Shown here piece by piece: positions 8,927-18,203 of a DNA stretch of 44,105 bases. The stretch is taken from positions 1 to 44,105 of the forward strand of contig JAFGLR010000164.1 in the NCBI GenBank assembly GCA_016927955.1. The letters are read 5' to 3'. This DNA comes from Dehalococcoidales bacterium. Its GTDB lineage: Bacteria; Chloroflexota; Dehalococcoidia; Dehalococcoidales; JAFGLR01. Both the position numbers and the translations under genes were made by a program. The notes under the pieces are model-generated. The model saw only the letters and a program-made list of their open reading frames with translations. It was not told the origin of the DNA and did no database searches. Position 1 is the first letter of the stretch, and every line of letters begins with the position of its first letter.

Positions 8927-10033
8927 TTATGGAATGCCGCTAAGCTTCATTGATTTAATTATTTTTTCAGCTTTTATTACAGCATCGCTTGACAACGGTG
9001 CATAATCCAACGATACACAGCTTGTCTGTCCATCGTGGATTGCCCACCATAGCATATCTGCCAGACTTTTACCTGTGCCGCCATCTTCCTGGTCTTGGTA
9101 AGTTACTATCCATATTAATCCTGAAAGAGGATATGCTTCGGCGCTATTGCTATCAGAAAGCAAAGAAATAGTATTAGGTGGCAACCCTTCTGTTGCTAGA
9201 GATGCTGCATCCGGTGAGGGAGATACATAGTGACCGCTCATGTTTGCTATATCGGCACAGGAGAGGTTGAGTTCTTTGGCATGGCTTAATTCAATATATC
9301 CGATAGAGTATGGTGTTTGTGATATGATATTAGCAACGCCGCTATCTCCAACACCCTGGATATCTACAGGCAGACCAATATTTGAAGCCCCACCCATTCT
9401 TGTTTTCCAATCACTACTTACCCTGGAAAGATACCCGGAAAAAATAAAATTCGCCCCCGATTTTTCATAATGGGAAATTAATATAATATTCGCATCAGGG
9501 AGGTTCAACCCGGGGTTTAAATCGAGTATTGCCGTATCATTCCATCTGGTAATCTCTTTCAGGTATATTTGGGCGATAACATCTGCTGAAAACTTGAGGA
9601 TTCCTGCGGGAAGGTCCGGCAGGTTGTATGCTATAGTAATAACATTACAGGCTACAGGTATTGATAATGTAGCTTCCTTCGAACCATCAGTCTGCTGTAT
9701 CTGTTGCTCAATTATTTCATCTAGTACTGCAAAGTGAATAGTACCGGCAGGAAGCTGGTTTATAACATCTGTTCCGATGGGTTGGTAACTGACCTTAACC
9801 TGTGTTAATTTCTGATACGTGTTAAACCAAGTATATGATAATCGACCGAAAGTTTCTGCCCCTGCTCCAAGTAAATTACTTATTGAAGTCGGAACCGGTG
9901 GACGTTCGAAAGTAGGTACAACTCCGCCGGATTTCTTTACCTCTGAAGTAATTCTACATCCTGCAATAAACGGCATTATTATAATTATAGAAATAATAGT
10001 AAAAAATAGTAGAAGAATACTATATTTTTTCAT
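8927..10033 (-). CDS. PstS-like phosphate-binding lipoprotein
   Basis: Likely start MKKYSILLLFF, lipobox FIAGC. LLGAGAETFGRLSYTWFNTY, ITRWNDTAILDLNPGLNLPD and C-terminal LDYAPLSSDAV align with the pstS at 40842-41951. Confidence 0.87.
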   Translation of the reverse strand: MKKYSILLLFFTIISIIIIMPFIAGCRITSEVKKSGGVVPTFERPPVPTSISNLLGAGAETFGRLSYTWFNTYQKLTQVKVSYQPIGTDVINQLPAGTIHFAVLDEIIEQQIQQTDGSKEATLSIPVACNVITIAYNLPDLPAGILKFSADVIAQIYLKEITRWNDTAILDLNPGLNLPDANIILISHYEKSGANFIFSGYLSRVSSDWKTRMGGASNIGLPVDIQGVGDSGVANIISQTPYSIGYIELSHAKELNLSCADIANMSGHYVSPSPDAASLATEGLPPNTISLLSDSNSAEAYPLSGLIWIVTYQDQEDGGTGKSLADMLWWAIHDGQTSCVSLDYAPLSSDAVIKAEKIIKSMKLSGIP

Positions 10034-10101
10034 TGTTTTTATATTTGTATCAAGCATATCGGCATCCTTCCGTTCTCAGGCTTCAGTCCAAGCCCCTATT
10101 T

Positions 10102-11649
10102 TTACCACATCTCCTGCCAGTGGAGACCGATAAGTACGACATCCAATACATCGACACTACCATCCTCGTTGGCATCCTCGGCAATCCATCCTGCCGTTCC
10201 CTGCTCTCCCCAATGCAAGCCTATACTGACGATGTCCATAACATCACCGATATAGTCACCGTTAACATCCCACCTAGGACAAAAATATACTTCAACGACA
10301 TGGTCGGCTTGAATATTGGTAAGAATTAGAGTGTTTATCGGACCTTTAGACACTCCATCAAGAACAACATCGTGAATACGATAGCCGGGTGTCGCTTCAA
10401 ATTCAAAATCCTGTTCGACCCCCGCTTCAACGGTCATATAAACCGTTCCCGATGGTGATACTAAGGTAATGATGTAATTATTACTACTTACACTGAAAAC
10501 CACGTTATGGTTTTCAGTGACATTAGTAATTACATACGGATTGGACACCGGTACCGCAACACCATTATCGGTGATTGAAATGATCGAGCAGCCTTCATCC
10601 GGATTGACGGTAATTGATACCTGACCGCCGTAATCGACCGTCTGGGTAACGGGGAATGCCTGCCCGCTGCCGGCGACCGAAGCAGAAACAGTAAAGTTAT
10701 TAATAGCAAACGTGGCTTCAATTGTGTGATTGGTTATAACATTAGGAAAAGTGTACCCCGTGATTACCCCAACCGAAACTCCGTCTACCAGTACATTCCC
10801 CACTTTATATCCATAATCAGGGGTAATAATAAAGGATTGATTACTTCCATACTCTACACCCACATTACCGGACGGGGTTATCGAACCGTTTGCCCCGGTG
10901 CTGGCTGATATAGTAACTGATTCCATATATTTCCCGTTAAGCTCGGGCATACCAATACGCCACTGTTTCGGAGGGCAACTCATATCGGTTGCTATAAATT
11001 GCACGCTAATATCACCGGTTAACGTCCACGACCTATCTGTTGGCACCGAGATATCCACCTGGTTCACATTTGTAAAAGAAGGATTTGTTGGATCTGAACT
11101 TAGGCTGGCTGTAACTTCTAGCTCGGGTAAGGCTTCACCATCCAGAATTAAATTCGAGACAGTGGTGCTTGAATATGAAACTTCCTGGTTTTTCATAGTG
11201 CTCTGATTTGCGCAACTAACACTAGTGCCGGCCGTTGCTTTAATTATCAAGTTCAGAGTGTTCACTGGGCCCGGAGCATCCGGAGGAACTACCGGTGATA
11301 TAGCTACTTCTGAAACTGTGGAACTGTCGGCGCCGACCACTGTAAATAAGAGAGCAGAGGTTGTTGGATTGTAATTAAGAATAAAGCTATGGGTTAGCCC
11401 GTGTCCGGTACTTTGCGAACCGTTGTCCCAACGTACGGCGCCAGAGCCTCCATGGTTAACATAAGTATTAACGGTGCCATCACCATTATATTTCCACAAA
11501 CCCACATTCCAGTTACCCTGGTTTTGTCCAAAATGTACCGCTTGGAAAAGAGTAATGGTTGCAGGAGTGGCCGCAATAGCAGATGTGTACGGCTGAATCT
11601 GCAGCAAGCACATTACCAGAATCAAGCTAAGAATTAATATTTTCTTCAT
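10102..11649 (-). CDS. secreted protein with InlB/Listeria-Bacteroides-type beta repeats and a C-terminal type I dockerin
   Basis: Signal peptide MKKILILSLILVMCLLQIQPYTSAIA; repeats such as GSITPSGNVGVEYGSNQSFIITPDYGYKVGNVLVDG; C-terminal WDVNGDYIGDVMDIVSIGLHWGEQ...DANEDGSVDVLDVVLIGLHWQEMW. Confidence 0.85.
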   Translation of the reverse strand: MKKILILSLILVMCLLQIQPYTSAIAATPATITLFQAVHFGQNQGNWNVGLWKYNGDGTVNTYVNHGGSGAVRWDNGSQSTGHGLTHSFILNYNPTTSALLFTVVGADSSTVSEVAISPVVPPDAPGPVNTLNLIIKATAGTSVSCANQSTMKNQEVSYSSTTVSNLILDGEALPELEVTASLSSDPTNPSFTNVNQVDISVPTDRSWTLTGDISVQFIATDMSCPPKQWRIGMPELNGKYMESVTISASTGANGSITPSGNVGVEYGSNQSFIITPDYGYKVGNVLVDGVSVGVITGYTFPNVITNHTIEATFAINNFTVSASVAGSGQAFPVTQTVDYGGQVSITVNPDEGCSIISITDNGVAVPVSNPYVITNVTENHNVVFSVSSNNYIITLVSPSGTVYMTVEAGVEQDFEFEATPGYRIHDVVLDGVSKGPINTLILTNIQADHVVEVYFCPRWDVNGDYIGDVMDIVSIGLHWGEQGTAGWIAEDANEDGSVDVLDVVLIGLHWQEMW

Positions 11650-11800
11650 GTTAAACCTCATTTTATTTTTATCTGGCCGAAATACCATTCCCTGGAATCA
11701 TCTACTACTTACGCTCCGTTATCTATCTCTTAAACCAAACCAATTAGTGCATAAATCTTAGAAAAATAACTTAATAACAAAATACGGAATCATTTAATAT

Positions 11801-11855
11801 AACCGACCTGATAAAGTCGGTTTCACTATTGGCTCCCTAACACCGAAGTGAACCG
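11801..11855 (-). other. two overlapping, mutually exclusive inverted repeats in a 5' leader
   Basis: AACCGAC(11801-11807)/GTCGGTT(11816-11822), and CGGTTTCACT(11818-11827)/AGTGAACCG(11847-11855), share the CGGTT segment. Confidence 0.45.
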
Positions 11856-11980
11856 AATACAGGCGATAGTTTAAAGCACACCCTTAAGTTACAGAGTTTG
11901 TTTTCTCCTATTTAAGCTGTAACTTTCATATTCTTCAGCACCTCTTAATAAGTTATCGTGCATGAAGAGCCGAACAATTA

Positions 11981-12054
11981 GTTCAAGCCCGGTTCGACCT
12001 GAACGAGAGTGGAATCTTGTGGTAACGAGCCGCTGTTTGACTTCACTCTGCTTT
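11981..12054 (-). ncRNA. conserved structured leader element, copy 1 (candidate cis-regulatory RNA)
   Basis: Near-identical to 37538-37609. Minus strand: GCAGAGTGAAGTCAAACAGCGGCTCGTTACCACAAGATTCCACTCTCGTTCAGGTCGAACC, with stem GAGTGAAGTC/GATTCCACTC. Confidence 0.5.
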
Positions 12055-12187
12055 CATACACTTTTCCGCTTTGTTTTCAACCGACAATTTAAAAGCCCCC
12101 CTCAAATCTGTACAGCAATTTTAATAATCCTATCGCCGGTTATTTTTCTAATCAAACTCCTTTTTTTGTAAAAAGGGTTAACATTCA

Positions 12188-15022
12188 TTACCAAGTTTCT
12201 TGCCAGTACAATCCAATGAACACTACGTCCAGGACATCCAATATTCCATCTTGATTAACATCTTCCGGTATCCAGCCCACGGTTCCTGTTTCCTGCCAGT
12301 GGAGTCCGATAGATACAGCATCGAGGACGTCACAAACATGATCGCGATTGATGTCCCATATCGGGATGAAAATAAATCCGGAGGCAACTGCAGTTCCTCC
12401 TGGTGTAGTAACTGTTACATCACCATTAGCGCCGCTGCCGACCACAGCTGTTATTTGCGTATCCGAATCAACTGTAAAACTAGCAGCTGGAATACTACCG
12501 AAACTGACTGCTGTTGTTCCATTTAAATTAGTCCCTGATATGGTCACTGAATCCCCACGTCCTGCCTGTATGGGAACGAAGGTATTTATCACCGGAGACG
12601 GCCAGTTTACCGTGACCTGACATCCCGATATAGCCAGATTAGGAATAGGATTACCGTATGCATCATAAACATCAATATCATAAGGTATTATCGTACCTGT
12701 TCCGCTGGAGTTGGAATTAGCGGTGAAGGATAAAACACAAAGCGTCCCGCTGCCGGATCGACCGACACCACCTATCCCTAATACTGCATAACCCAACCCT
12801 GTAATCTTTCCGTTAACATTATCTATTACCGAGGCAGCGATGGGGACGGTCAAACCACCATTATTTAATGCATAGTAATAAAGAAAGTCACCCTCTTGGA
12901 TTCCGGTACACTGGAACCTTGAAGCATCGAAATTAATTTCCGATTGCCAGGCCAAGAACCCAGTAGATGTATCTATAACCAGGTCGATTTCGAAACTATC
13001 TCCCTTAATGATGCTGAGTGGATTTGGATTAAAACTTACCGTGCCGCTGGGGGCAACATAAGTGAAGCTTTCCTTAATGCCCGTGCCACCGGGACCGGTT
13101 ACGCTGACTGCTCCGGTAGCACCACTGCCGACAGTAGCAGTTATTTGTGTATCGGAATTAACCGTAATGGTACTGGCTGATACACCTCCGAATGTCACCG
13201 AGGTGGCTCCGTTAAAACCCGTACCCGTAATAATTATCGAAGCTCCGGTTGTTCCCGATTGAGGACTGAATGACGTAATTGTAGGTGTACCGTAAAAAGT
13301 AAAACCGGTTTTAGTCGCCGTACCGCCGGGCGTAGTAACGCTGACATTACCGCTTGAGCCGCTCCCTACTACGGCTACCAGCTGAGTGTCATTATTTGAG
13401 ATAATCGTCCCGGGAGTACCGCCGAAGTTGACTGAACTGGCTCCCGATAGACTGGTTCCGGTGATAGTAACTGTTGTTCCGTTTGTTCCCCACGCAGGCG
13501 AAAAAAATGTGATCGTTGGGGGTAAAATAAACGTAAAACTATCATTCGAATTAACCGTGCCTCCGAGAGTCGTCACACTGACGGGTCCGGTAGCCCCAGT
13601 ACCGACTGTTACTATAAGTTGTGTATCTGAAATAAATGTGATCGTCTGAGCTAGAGTACCGCCGAAACTTACTTCGGTAACTGTTTCCAGATAATTACCG
13701 TTTATGGTTACTAAAGCTCCTCCACCCCCCGAATCCGGAGTAAAGGAGGAAATTACGGGTTCGGGAATAAAAGTGAAGCCACTCATGGCGGTTATTCCGC
13801 CTTGAGTGGTCACGCTTACTGCTCCGGTAGAGCCATCACTAACGGTAGCGTTAATCTGGGTATCAGATACCACCGTAAAGCCGGCCGGAACATCGCCGAA
13901 GGTTACCGCAGTTGCTCCTGTAAAGCCTACCCCAGATATAGTAATGGATGAATTTTTTCCACCCATACTCGGACTGAAACCTGAGATTACCGGAGGTGGG
14001 ATAAAATTGAATCCCTCAAGCGTACCGGTTCCATAAGAATTGGTCACACTCACGACACCGCTTGCCCCCGAACCTAGTACCGCAGTAATCTGCTCATCGG
14101 AGTCTATACTGAAACTCGCAGCCGGTATTCCACCGAAGCTAACGGCGGTAGAACCGGTAAGACAATTGCCGTTTATTATTATCAAGGCACTCTGTCCTCC
14201 GGAGGTTGGCGTGAAGTAAGATATAACCGGAGCCGATAGGAAAATAAATCCTGTTTTTGTACCGGTACCGCCGGGGGTTGTAACGCTTACCGCTCCACTT
14301 GAACCTGAGCCCACCACAGCCGTTATCTCGGTGTCCGATAGCACATCGAATGTCTGCGCTTCGACGCCGCCGAATTGAACTGACGATGTCCCCGTAAAAT
14401 TACTACCGCTAATGGTTACAGCTTCTCCAGAAGCGGCGGAAGACGGGGAAAACAAGCTGATTGATGGTGGCGTAATGTTCCCGATAAACACCAGACCACT
14501 GATTATTCCAATATTACTTATCGGATTTCCGGTATCAGCCGTGGCTTTAACATTCACGGGTATTACCGAACCAATCGAATTAACACTAGGCTTCGCCGTA
14601 AATGAGATAGTACAAAGAATTCCCTCTCCGGTCAATCCCGGATAAACATTCAATCCACCGACGGCTAAATTAGTAATATGGCCGCTGTTATTATCTATCA
14701 CCGGACTACCGGGTGTCCAAATGACACCACCGTGGGAAATTACGTAATTACTGAACCAGCTACCGAGTGTTACACTGTTACACTGCATTTTCGCTGCGTC
14801 GAAATTAATATCCGCTTGCCACCCTAAAAAAGCGGTACTGGTATTCATCTTCAAGTCAAAGGTGAAGGTAGCCCCATTGGCGACGGACTGGGCGGCCGGA
14901 GAAACGCTGATTGACGTGCCGCTTGCCGATACGGCAGTCTCACCAAACCATATGGTAAAGATGATGCTGAAAACGCTAAATAGGATAAGCACTAACTTTC
15001 TAGCAAATAGTGTTTTATTCAT
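12188..15022 (-). CDS. secreted adaptor-type protein: two cohesin-like domains, TIG/IPT repeats and a C-terminal dockerin
   Basis: Cohesin-like segments SISVSPAAQSVANGATFTFDLKMNTSTAFLGWQADINFDAAKMQC and VSFNPNPLSIIKGDSFEIDLVIDTSTGFLAWQSEINFDASRFQC; many ISSFTPDSGGGGALVTINGNYL-type TIG units; C-terminal WDINRDHVCDVLDAVSIGLHWQET...DVNQDGILDVLDVVFIGLYWQETW. Confidence 0.88.
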   Translation of the reverse strand: MNKTLFARKLVLILFSVFSIIFTIWFGETAVSASGTSISVSPAAQSVANGATFTFDLKMNTSTAFLGWQADINFDAAKMQCNSVTLGSWFSNYVISHGGVIWTPGSPVIDNNSGHITNLAVGGLNVYPGLTGEGILCTISFTAKPSVNSIGSVIPVNVKATADTGNPISNIGIISGLVFIGNITPPSISLFSPSSAASGEAVTISGSNFTGTSSVQFGGVEAQTFDVLSDTEITAVVGSGSSGAVSVTTPGGTGTKTGFIFLSAPVISYFTPTSGGQSALIIINGNCLTGSTAVSFGGIPAASFSIDSDEQITAVLGSGASGVVSVTNSYGTGTLEGFNFIPPPVISGFSPSMGGKNSSITISGVGFTGATAVTFGDVPAGFTVVSDTQINATVSDGSTGAVSVTTQGGITAMSGFTFIPEPVISSFTPDSGGGGALVTINGNYLETVTEVSFGGTLAQTITFISDTQLIVTVGTGATGPVSVTTLGGTVNSNDSFTFILPPTITFFSPAWGTNGTTVTITGTSLSGASSVNFGGTPGTIISNNDTQLVAVVGSGSSGNVSVTTPGGTATKTGFTFYGTPTITSFSPQSGTTGASIIITGTGFNGATSVTFGGVSASTITVNSDTQITATVGSGATGAVSVTGPGGTGIKESFTYVAPSGTVSFNPNPLSIIKGDSFEIDLVIDTSTGFLAWQSEINFDASRFQCTGIQEGDFLYYYALNNGGLTVPIAASVIDNVNGKITGLGYAVLGIGGVGRSGSGTLCVLSFTANSNSSGTGTIIPYDIDVYDAYGNPIPNLAISGCQVTVNWPSPVINTFVPIQAGRGDSVTISGTNLNGTTAVSFGSIPAASFTVDSDTQITAVVGSGANGDVTVTTPGGTAVASGFIFIPIWDINRDHVCDVLDAVSIGLHWQETGTVGWIPEDVNQDGILDVLDVVFIGLYWQETW

Positions 15023-15045
15023 TATAATTCCTCATATCTGTTTAC

Positions 15046-17259
15046 TTACCAGGACTCGTTCCAGTGCAACCCTATTAAAACAACGTCGTTTACATCAACG
15101 ACTCCATCCGTATTTACATCTTCCGGAATCCATCCGGAAGTGCCGGTCTCTTGCCAGTGAAGACCTATGGCAACAATATCATTAACATCCACGGAACGAT
15201 CCAGATTTACATCCCAGGGGGGCGATATGGTTGTGAAAGTATAATCATCCCCATAGGCGTCTACGTCACCCATTGCTTTTGCGCGGAAGTGATACGTTGT
15301 GGCCGGTGAAAGACCTGAATTTATGTTAAGTATAAAAGGCCCGGCTGCAACCATTTGCTGGGCTGTTGTATCATTCCCATAACTGGTGGTTAATCCCCAT
15401 TCGAAGCTTACCATGACTGAACTGGCCGTTCCGAGGTCGTTTAAGTACCCGCTTAATGTAACCGTGTTCCAGCTCAAATTAGTTGCATTTGAATTCGTAG
15501 CTACCGATGGTGGTACCGGGGCTGTAATAAACGTGAGATCGCTGCCATAAATGGTCCCATCCCCCAACGCGACGGTGCGATAATGATAGGTAGTCTTGGG
15601 ACTCAGCGAAGTTAAATCGGCGTTAAATACTCCCTCGGCCGTGAAAAGCTGCGGATCGGTCGTATTGCCGTAAGAGTCTGTTAACCCCCATTCGAAACTC
15701 ACGGTTACATTATTCGCCGACCCCATCTCGTTTAATACACCATTTAACGTGGCTCCGGTGGCAGTGATATTACTCGCATTATCTGTGCTTACTGACGGAG
15801 GAATTGCCAGGGTAGTAAAGGTTTTGTCATTTCCATATACAGTGCCGTCCCCAACCGCTTTAGTTCGGAAGTGATAAGTAGTCTTAGGGTTCAAGTAACC
15901 TAGATCGAAATGAAAGCTCATAGGAGCACTTAGTTGTTGGGAAATGGTTTCGTTTGTATATATCCCTGCCTGAGTCCCCCATTGAAAAGAAACCTCTGCC
16001 GTAGAACCGGCAATCATATTGGTCAAGCTACCGTTTAAACGAGCACCGAGTGCGGTAATACTCGTTGCATCACTAGTTACTACGGTAACTATCGGTATAA
16101 CTACTAAATTATTATAGCTCTGACATCCCGTACCTATGCCGGTAGCCCTATCCGCACCGATAACTATGACGGGTATATAACGGTCGGTAGAAGTACCATC
16201 ACCTAGTTGTCCGTAATTATTGTTTCCCCACGTCCAAACCGTTCCGTCTACCTTTAAGGCGATACTATGACATCCTCCGCCGCTGATATCTATTACTCCA
16301 CTTATTTCACCGACTTGAACAGGTATTATCCGATCAGTTGTAGTGCCGTCGCCCAATCTACCGTTACCATTATTTCCCCACGCCCAAACAGTCCCATCGG
16401 ATTTTAAAGCCAGACTATGAAGCCCGCCGGCGGCTATGCGGACGACACTATTCAGCCCTGTTACATATACTGGTGCATGACGGTCGGTTGATGTATCGTC
16501 CCCCAACTGGCCGAAGTTATTGTATCCCCAGGACCGGACTGTACCGTCAAACTTCAAAGCGAGACTGTGAAAACCTCCGGCGGAAATGGCTGTTACGTCA
16601 GTCAGACCGGATACTTGAACCGGGTTATGTCGTTCGGTGATAGAACCATCTCCCAGTTGTCCGTAATTGTTATAACCCCAAGACCAGACTGTACCGTCGG
16701 ATTTCAAGGCGAGACTGTGAAAACCTCCGGCGGAAATGGCTGTTACGTCAGTCAGACCGGATACTTGAACCGGAGAAAAACAGTTATCCGTCGTACCATC
16801 CCCCAATTGGCCGTAATCATTATTCCCCCATGCCCAAACGGTGCCGTCAGATTTTAAAGCCAGACTATGTAATGTACCCGCGGAAATAGAGGTAATTCCG
16901 CTTAAACCACACACCTGCACCGGGTCTAAGCTGTTGGTGCTATTACCGTTACCCAACTGTCCTGACGCGTTGTACCCCCAGCTCCAGACTGTTCCATCGG
17001 ATTTTAAAGCCAAGCTAAAAAGGCCTCCGCAACTAACTTCTGTTGCCCAAGTCATATTGCTCACCTGTACCGGAAGGCTTCGATTAATGGTCGTGCCGTC
17101 TCCGATTTGGCCGGAAATGTTGTATCCCCAAGCCCAGACATCGCTCGTGGGTAGTTCAATAGCTTCGGATGGTTGCGGTAATAACAATCCGATAAATAAT
17201 AAAGATAAAAAAACCAGGGTAAACTTTCTAAGGTACAGAAAACGGGATCGCTCAATCAT
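15046..17259 (-). CDS. secreted RCC1-repeat protein with FN3-like domains and a C-terminal dockerin
   Basis: About seven repeats of VWAWGNNDYGQLGDGTT...HSLALKSDGT; three VSFEWGLTxSYGN...TYHFRAxAxGDG units; C-terminal WDVNLDRSVDVNDIVAIGLHWQET...DVNTDGVVDVNDVVLIGLHWNESW. Confidence 0.9.
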   Translation of the reverse strand: MIERSRFLYLRKFTLVFLSLLFIGLLLPQPSEAIELPTSDVWAWGYNISGQIGDGTTINRSLPVQVSNMTWATEVSCGGLFSLALKSDGTVWSWGYNASGQLGNGNSTNSLDPVQVCGLSGITSISAGTLHSLALKSDGTVWAWGNNDYGQLGDGTTDNCFSPVQVSGLTDVTAISAGGFHSLALKSDGTVWSWGYNNYGQLGDGSITERHNPVQVSGLTDVTAISAGGFHSLALKFDGTVRSWGYNNFGQLGDDTSTDRHAPVYVTGLNSVVRIAAGGLHSLALKSDGTVWAWGNNGNGRLGDGTTTDRIIPVQVGEISGVIDISGGGCHSIALKVDGTVWTWGNNNYGQLGDGTSTDRYIPVIVIGADRATGIGTGCQSYNNLVVIPIVTVVTSDATSITALGARLNGSLTNMIAGSTAEVSFQWGTQAGIYTNETISQQLSAPMSFHFDLGYLNPKTTYHFRTKAVGDGTVYGNDKTFTTLAIPPSVSTDNASNITATGATLNGVLNEMGSANNVTVSFEWGLTDSYGNTTDPQLFTAEGVFNADLTSLSPKTTYHYRTVALGDGTIYGSDLTFITAPVPPSVATNSNATNLSWNTVTLSGYLNDLGTASSVMVSFEWGLTTSYGNDTTAQQMVAAGPFILNINSGLSPATTYHFRAKAMGDVDAYGDDYTFTTISPPWDVNLDRSVDVNDIVAIGLHWQETGTSGWIPEDVNTDGVVDVNDVVLIGLHWNESW
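16559..16773. repeat. 65-nt identical direct repeat with 150-nt period inside the RCC1 array
   Basis: gcgagactgtgaaaacctccggcggaaatggctgttacgtcagtcagaccggatacttgaaccgg at 16559-16623 and 16709-16773. Confidence 0.9.
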
Positions 17260-17324
17260 TTCGTTCCTCCTGGGCAACACTTATTGGTGTTCGTGCTAGC
17301 TATTATGAAATATTACTCCGTTCC

Positions 17325-18203
17325 TTAGCCGAATCTTCCCACTATATAGTCCTTAGTTCGCTGTTTTTCAGGCTCCTCGAAAATCTTTTCCGTTTCGCCA
17401 AATTCGATTAGCTCACCCATGTACATAAACGCTACTTTATCTGAAATCCGGCGTGCTTCCTGCATATTATGGGTCACTATTACTTGGGTATATTCACCCC
17501 TCATTTCCATTATGCTTTCTTCAAGTTTAGCGGTAGATATGGGATCGAGAGCTGAAGCGGGTTCATCAAGTAATATCACACTGGGATGAACAGCCAGACT
17601 ACGTGCAAAACAGAGTCGCTGCTGCTGGCCGATAGAAAGAGCGAAAGCATTATCATTCAACCTGTTTTTTAATTCATCCCAAAGAGCTGCTTTTTTCAAA
17701 CTTGTCTCGATTACCTCTTCAACATTCACCTTTAATTTAGTAGCTTTAATGCCGTAAAGAATATTTTCCTTGATTGATTTAGGGAAAGGATTCGGTCTTT
17801 GAAAGACCATTCCAACGCTCCGTCGTAGCAACATTTGGTCAACTTCAAAAATATTCTGTCCGTCGAGAGTTATATCGCCGCTGATCTTGCAGTTATTGGA
17901 AAACTCGCTTAAACGGTTTATACAGCGTAATAATGTCGTTTTCCCGCACCCGGATGGTCCGATTATTGCAGTAATTTTACCTGCCGGTATATCCATATTT
18001 ATTCCTTTGAGTACTTCTGTTTTGCCATAACAAAGCCTTAAATTCCTTACCTTAATCCCGTCAATATTTTCCTTTTCTCCTAGAGCAACACCGTCTAACG
18101 GCAAAGATTTTTTCATATCTTCATTATCTATAATCTTGTTTAATTTTTTTTCTTCGGCGAGCGATTTGATTAGCCTCCGCAAGATAATTTCTTTAATTGT
18201 CAC
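17325..18203 (-). CDS. PstB-like phosphate ABC transporter ATPase, divergent
   Basis: Walker [11 protein letters not shown], Walker [14 protein letters not shown], signature [10 protein letters not shown]-terminal [10 protein letters not shown]. Confidence 0.88.
   Translation of the reverse strand: MTIKEIILRRLIKSLAEEKKLNKIIDNEDMKKSLPLDGVALGEKENIDGIKVRNLRLCYGKTEVLKGINMDIPAGKITAIIGPSGCGKTTLLRCINRLSEFSNNCKISGDITLDGQNIFEVDQMLLRRSVGMVFQRPNPFPKSIKENILYGIKATKLKVNVEEVIETSLKKAALWDELKNRLNDNAFALSIGQQQRLCFARSLAVHPSVILLDEPASALDPISTAKLEESIMEMRGEYTQVIVTHNMQEARRISDKVAFMYMGELIEFGETEKIFEEPEKQRTKDYIVGRFG

Noticed and set aside
11981-12054. Assignment to a known riboswitch or to a tRNA T-arm (GGTTCGA motif)
   Set aside because: I could not match it to a family I know, and there is no acceptor or anticodon arm; left as an unassigned structured element pending an Rfam search.
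12200-17299. Plus-strand ORFs opposite the dockerin/RCC1/TIG proteins
   Set aside because: Antisense of strongly coding minus-strand repeats, with no independent family signal.
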